From Fonticula alba (Eukaryota; Opisthokonta; Rotosphaerida; Fonticulaceae): a stretch of DNA of 43,106 nucleotides. The translations under genes and the position numbers were made by a program. Of this stretch, positions 40,801 through 43,106 are shown in pieces. The notes beneath the pieces were generated by a model. That model was not told where the DNA came from, did no database searches, and saw nothing but the letters and a program-made list of their open reading frames with translations. Location: the NCBI RefSeq assembly GCF_000388065.1, contig NW_009242978.1, positions 1,811,141-1,854,246 of the forward strand, read 5' to 3'. Each line of letters begins with the position of its first letter. The first letter of the stretch is position 1.

Positions 40801-42939
40801 CTACCGTCATTTCTCGGGGGCAAAAGACCTTTAGAGCATTGAATTCGATGCTGTGGGCGGCCGGGAATTCCTTGTGCTAGTGGGACCACATTGACCCTTT
40901 CGCTGTTGACCGCGGACCCGGACAGACCACGCGAGCAAGGGGTCGATGGGCTATGGTTATGGGGCATGGGTTAGCATGTGCTCTCGGAGTGCTCGCCGGG
41001 GCTCATGGTGCGAGGCTCCGCGGAGACATCGTAGCCAAGTATTTCTACGTTGCAAGGGCGAGGGAGCCTCGAAGAAGCGCTTGTCGGAGCCCATGCATTG
41101 GTTCGCCACCAGTGAGCCGTATGTCCCGGGTGGGCAGTGCAGCCCGCATTTTTTTGACAAAGATCACGGCCGTGGCCCATGAGGTATCTATTCAACACCA
41201 GGCGGCAGTGAGGCAGGCGCCGGGACCGAGAGAATGCGGCTACCAGTGCTGACCGATGGCTGTGGCCTCGCGGAAGGCAGAACGAAGGACCCCGAGCTGC
41301 GGGGCATGCTGTCGTAGGCAGCGCTGAGCAGACGGCTGGGCTTCTCGGGGCAACCAGTCTGCCCGTGTCCCAGACCAGCCGAAGCAGGATACGGGCCTGC
41401 GCCGCACGAGGTGCCTTGGCCGAAGGCGGAACTCGGCGTGAAGAGGGAGATCGGGTATGCAGAAGGCCTGTGTCGCGCCCCTCGGGGGGGTGTCCAATGT
41501 GTGGACTGATGAGCATTGCCCGGGATGTGGGCGCCTGTGCTTTGCAATTGGGGGGATGCCGACCGGGGAATCGAACGCCCAGGCCAATGTTGCCTCGCCG
41601 CCAGGCAGGACAGATGGACAGCGTGACAACCATGCGTGGGCCCGCTCCATGCCGGTGGCGAAAAGCGCGGGAGGGTGCAATTCCGGGTGGGGGCACATCG
41701 TGGCACCGAGGATGAAGACTGCCTCATGGGCATCCATGAAACGGTGCAAGCTAGTTGGAAGATTGCGCCGGCGACACCGCTGGCCCGGGTGATCCACTTA
41801 GCGAGGTCGGTGCGGGGCGCGGCTTTTGGTCGATGTCGGTTTCCGCCGGCGGGGGATCAGAGCGACGCCTGGGTGTGTCTGGATGCCACAAGGCACTGGG
41901 TGTGCCTGTCTAATCGCGCTGGCGAAGCACTCGGACTGGCACATCGGAGTAGCGTGCGAAGTGGCGACCCGAGCGTGTCATCCCCGCCGGCCAGTATCTC
42001 TCAGGCTGCTGGGGTATTTTTTGGGCGGCAGGATGGCCGGCACGCGGAAGTTTGAGTGCAGGGCCGGCTTGGATGGCGCTCGATGTCGATGATGCGGAGG
42101 GCGCTGAGCCCGGGAACTGTCAGAGGTGGATCTTTGGCAGGCTGACAGCCCATCGAGCGTGCATATAGCAGCAGCGGCTGCCTATCGCGCGTGAAGATTC
42201 GTCCGGAGAGCCGGGGGACCAGGCGACGAGTGCATGCGTGTTCCAGGACATCGTCGATCGTGGTGAGCATGGGCCGGTGGAGATAATGGAGCGTGCTGCT
42301 GCGTATGTCTGTGGGTGGTGCGCCGCCTCACGAGGTGTTGAGCGATGGGCGATACGCGGCAGGTCAGGCACGACGGATAGAGACGCTAGTCGGAGAAGCA
42401 GGACCGGGGGAGAGAGAGAGAGTATTCCTGACACACTATGGCCGCTAAGTACGATGAGTGGGTGCAGGGGCAGACATGTGTGCACGGGCGTGGTGTCGGG
42501 TGGGAGTGAGGTGTGCCAGGGGCCGGGGTGCAGGGGAAGCGACGAGGGGCCGACCGAGGCGGGGGTGGTGGCCAGTCGGTGGGAGGGGAAGATGCGGGGG
42601 CGTCCGCGTGACCAGTTTGCGGAATCCGGGACCATCGGGGAAGTAGGCGGGCTACGAGGATGTGGCAAGTGGGAGGGGGTAGGTGGGAGCGGAGAGTGTG
42701 GGCATGGGGATCCTAGGCGGGGGAAAATGTATGCGGAGGGGTGGCTGTTGGGGCTTTGAAGTGGCGGGAGGAGGGGCCTCAGCGAGCGTGCGTGTGTATC
42801 AGAATCAATTGGGCTCCAGTAGAATGGAAATGGCATGGCATTAAGAGTGTCACGCTTTGTTAGCCTGATTGTCAAAATCCCGAAGTCGCGGCGAGCGAAT
42901 GCGCTAGAGCGGCGCCGAACGCTGTTGGAAAACCACCCC

Positions 42940-42970
42940 TTATCAGAACATAACCGTTCAATTATCAGAA
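42940..42970. promoter_or_regulatory. Paired TTATCAGAA sites in the AT-richer right edge
   Basis: Two direct copies of TTATCAGAA (42940-42948 and 42962-42970) start 22 bp apart, about two helical turns. TTATC is the complement of the GATA-factor core GATAA. The flanking 42780-43106 is visibly richer in A and T than the rest of the window and also contains GACGCGAAAA. It may be the upstream region of a gene beyond the right edge; function is inference. Confidence 0.35.
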
Positions 42971-43106
42971 TGCGTAATCCGCGTGACGCGAAAAAGGGAA
43001 TTAAAAGTGGAAAAAAGTGCGGAGAGGCGAATGTCGCCGGGAGGAGGCAAAAAGAGGTGAGAAAAAGACTCCTGGCCGCTTGGGCCACATCGGCGGTTGA
43101 CGAAGT

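Larger units (their letters stand above)
35398..43106. other. Gene-poor right end (7.7 kb)
   Basis: Apart from the TATA region of the neighbouring gene I see no supportable coding gene. A 97-codon minus-strand frame at 36583-36290 begins MAYSQIIGQFVYTQ after a splice-acceptor-like stretch, but has no further exon, domain or signal. A 322-codon minus-strand frame (43088-42120) is low-complexity, because that strand is pyrimidine-rich and so has few stops. Structural features are listed separately: a 37-bp tandem duplication, a 35-bp inverted-repeat element, G-runs and an AT-richer right edge. AATAAA occurs at 36751 (+) and at 40491-40486 (-), without genes to attach them to. Confidence 0.5.

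Noticed and set aside
41560-41582. Possible minus-strand tRNA 3' end (GTTCGATTCC-like)
   Set aside because: The T stem has two mismatches, and no pairing 5' acceptor strand or anticodon arm lies at the right distance.
42120-43088. Minus-strand open frame of 322 codons at the right edge
   Set aside because: That strand is pyrimidine-rich and so poor in stop codons. The product is Ser/Pro low-complexity with no motif and no promoter.
1-43106. CRISPR arrays, bacterial operons, prophage or integrated viral genes
   Set aside because: No spaced direct repeats, no ribosome-binding sites and no phage, integrase, capsid or polymerase motifs were seen; gene structure is eukaryotic throughout.

Overview
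This is a GC-rich eukaryotic window (43.1 kb). It has spliceosomal introns, cytosolic-type Pol III tRNA signals and Pol II TATA elements. There are no Shine-Dalgarno sites, operons or bacterial features. Large cysteine-rich receptor kinases of the TKL type, together with very high GC, point to a unicellular relative of animals and fungi. Fonticula alba is my leading guess from memory, and an apusozoan such as Thecamonas is an alternative. I could not test this against a database. Because GC is high, long open frames appear on both strands everywhere. I therefore called genes from splice-phase consistency, signal peptides, membrane spans, cysteine spacing and agreement between paralogues within the window.

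Layout. (1) 252-1280 (+): small type I membrane protein with a cysteine-rich ectodomain and no kinase. (2) 3842-8464 (+): about nine exons encoding an unrecognised protein of about 914 aa with repeated hydrophobic strands like a beta-propeller; TATA box at 3622. (3) 8465-14956: gene-poor, containing only tRNA-Arg(ACG) at 11815-11888. (4) 14957-21602 (+): two-exon receptor kinase of about 2149 aa, with one apparent 1-base frameshift in exon 1. (5) 22622-30343 (-): seven-exon paralogous receptor kinase of 2358 aa, tail to tail with the previous gene. (6) 33153-35397 (-): two-exon secreted cysteine-rich protein of 670 aa with a TATA box at 35564-35569. (7) 35398-43106: no supportable gene, but a 37-bp tandem duplication, a 35-bp inverted-repeat element and an AT-richer right edge.

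How the genes fit together. The two kinases share one architecture: signal peptide, beta-rich region, short cysteine module, second beta-rich region, about 850-1000 residues of furin-like/growth-factor-receptor-like cysteine repeats, membrane span, cytoplasmic kinase. The small gene at the left edge matches their membrane-proximal cysteine module plus membrane span, and carries an intron at the same place and phase as the seven-exon kinase. The right-hand gene is a secreted cysteine-repeat protein. The cluster thus holds signalling receptors beside kinase-less membrane and secreted relatives. This resembles a receptor/decoy or receptor/co-receptor locus, and in a cell-aggregating protist it would be a candidate recognition system. 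That role is inference.

The clearest unexpected signal is the splice donor. In the 17 introns I could reconstruct, none has A at +4. Fifteen have C there, giving GTRC and most often GTRCG. Very long poly-C/poly-G tracts, several serving as polypyrimidine tracts, are the other hallmark.
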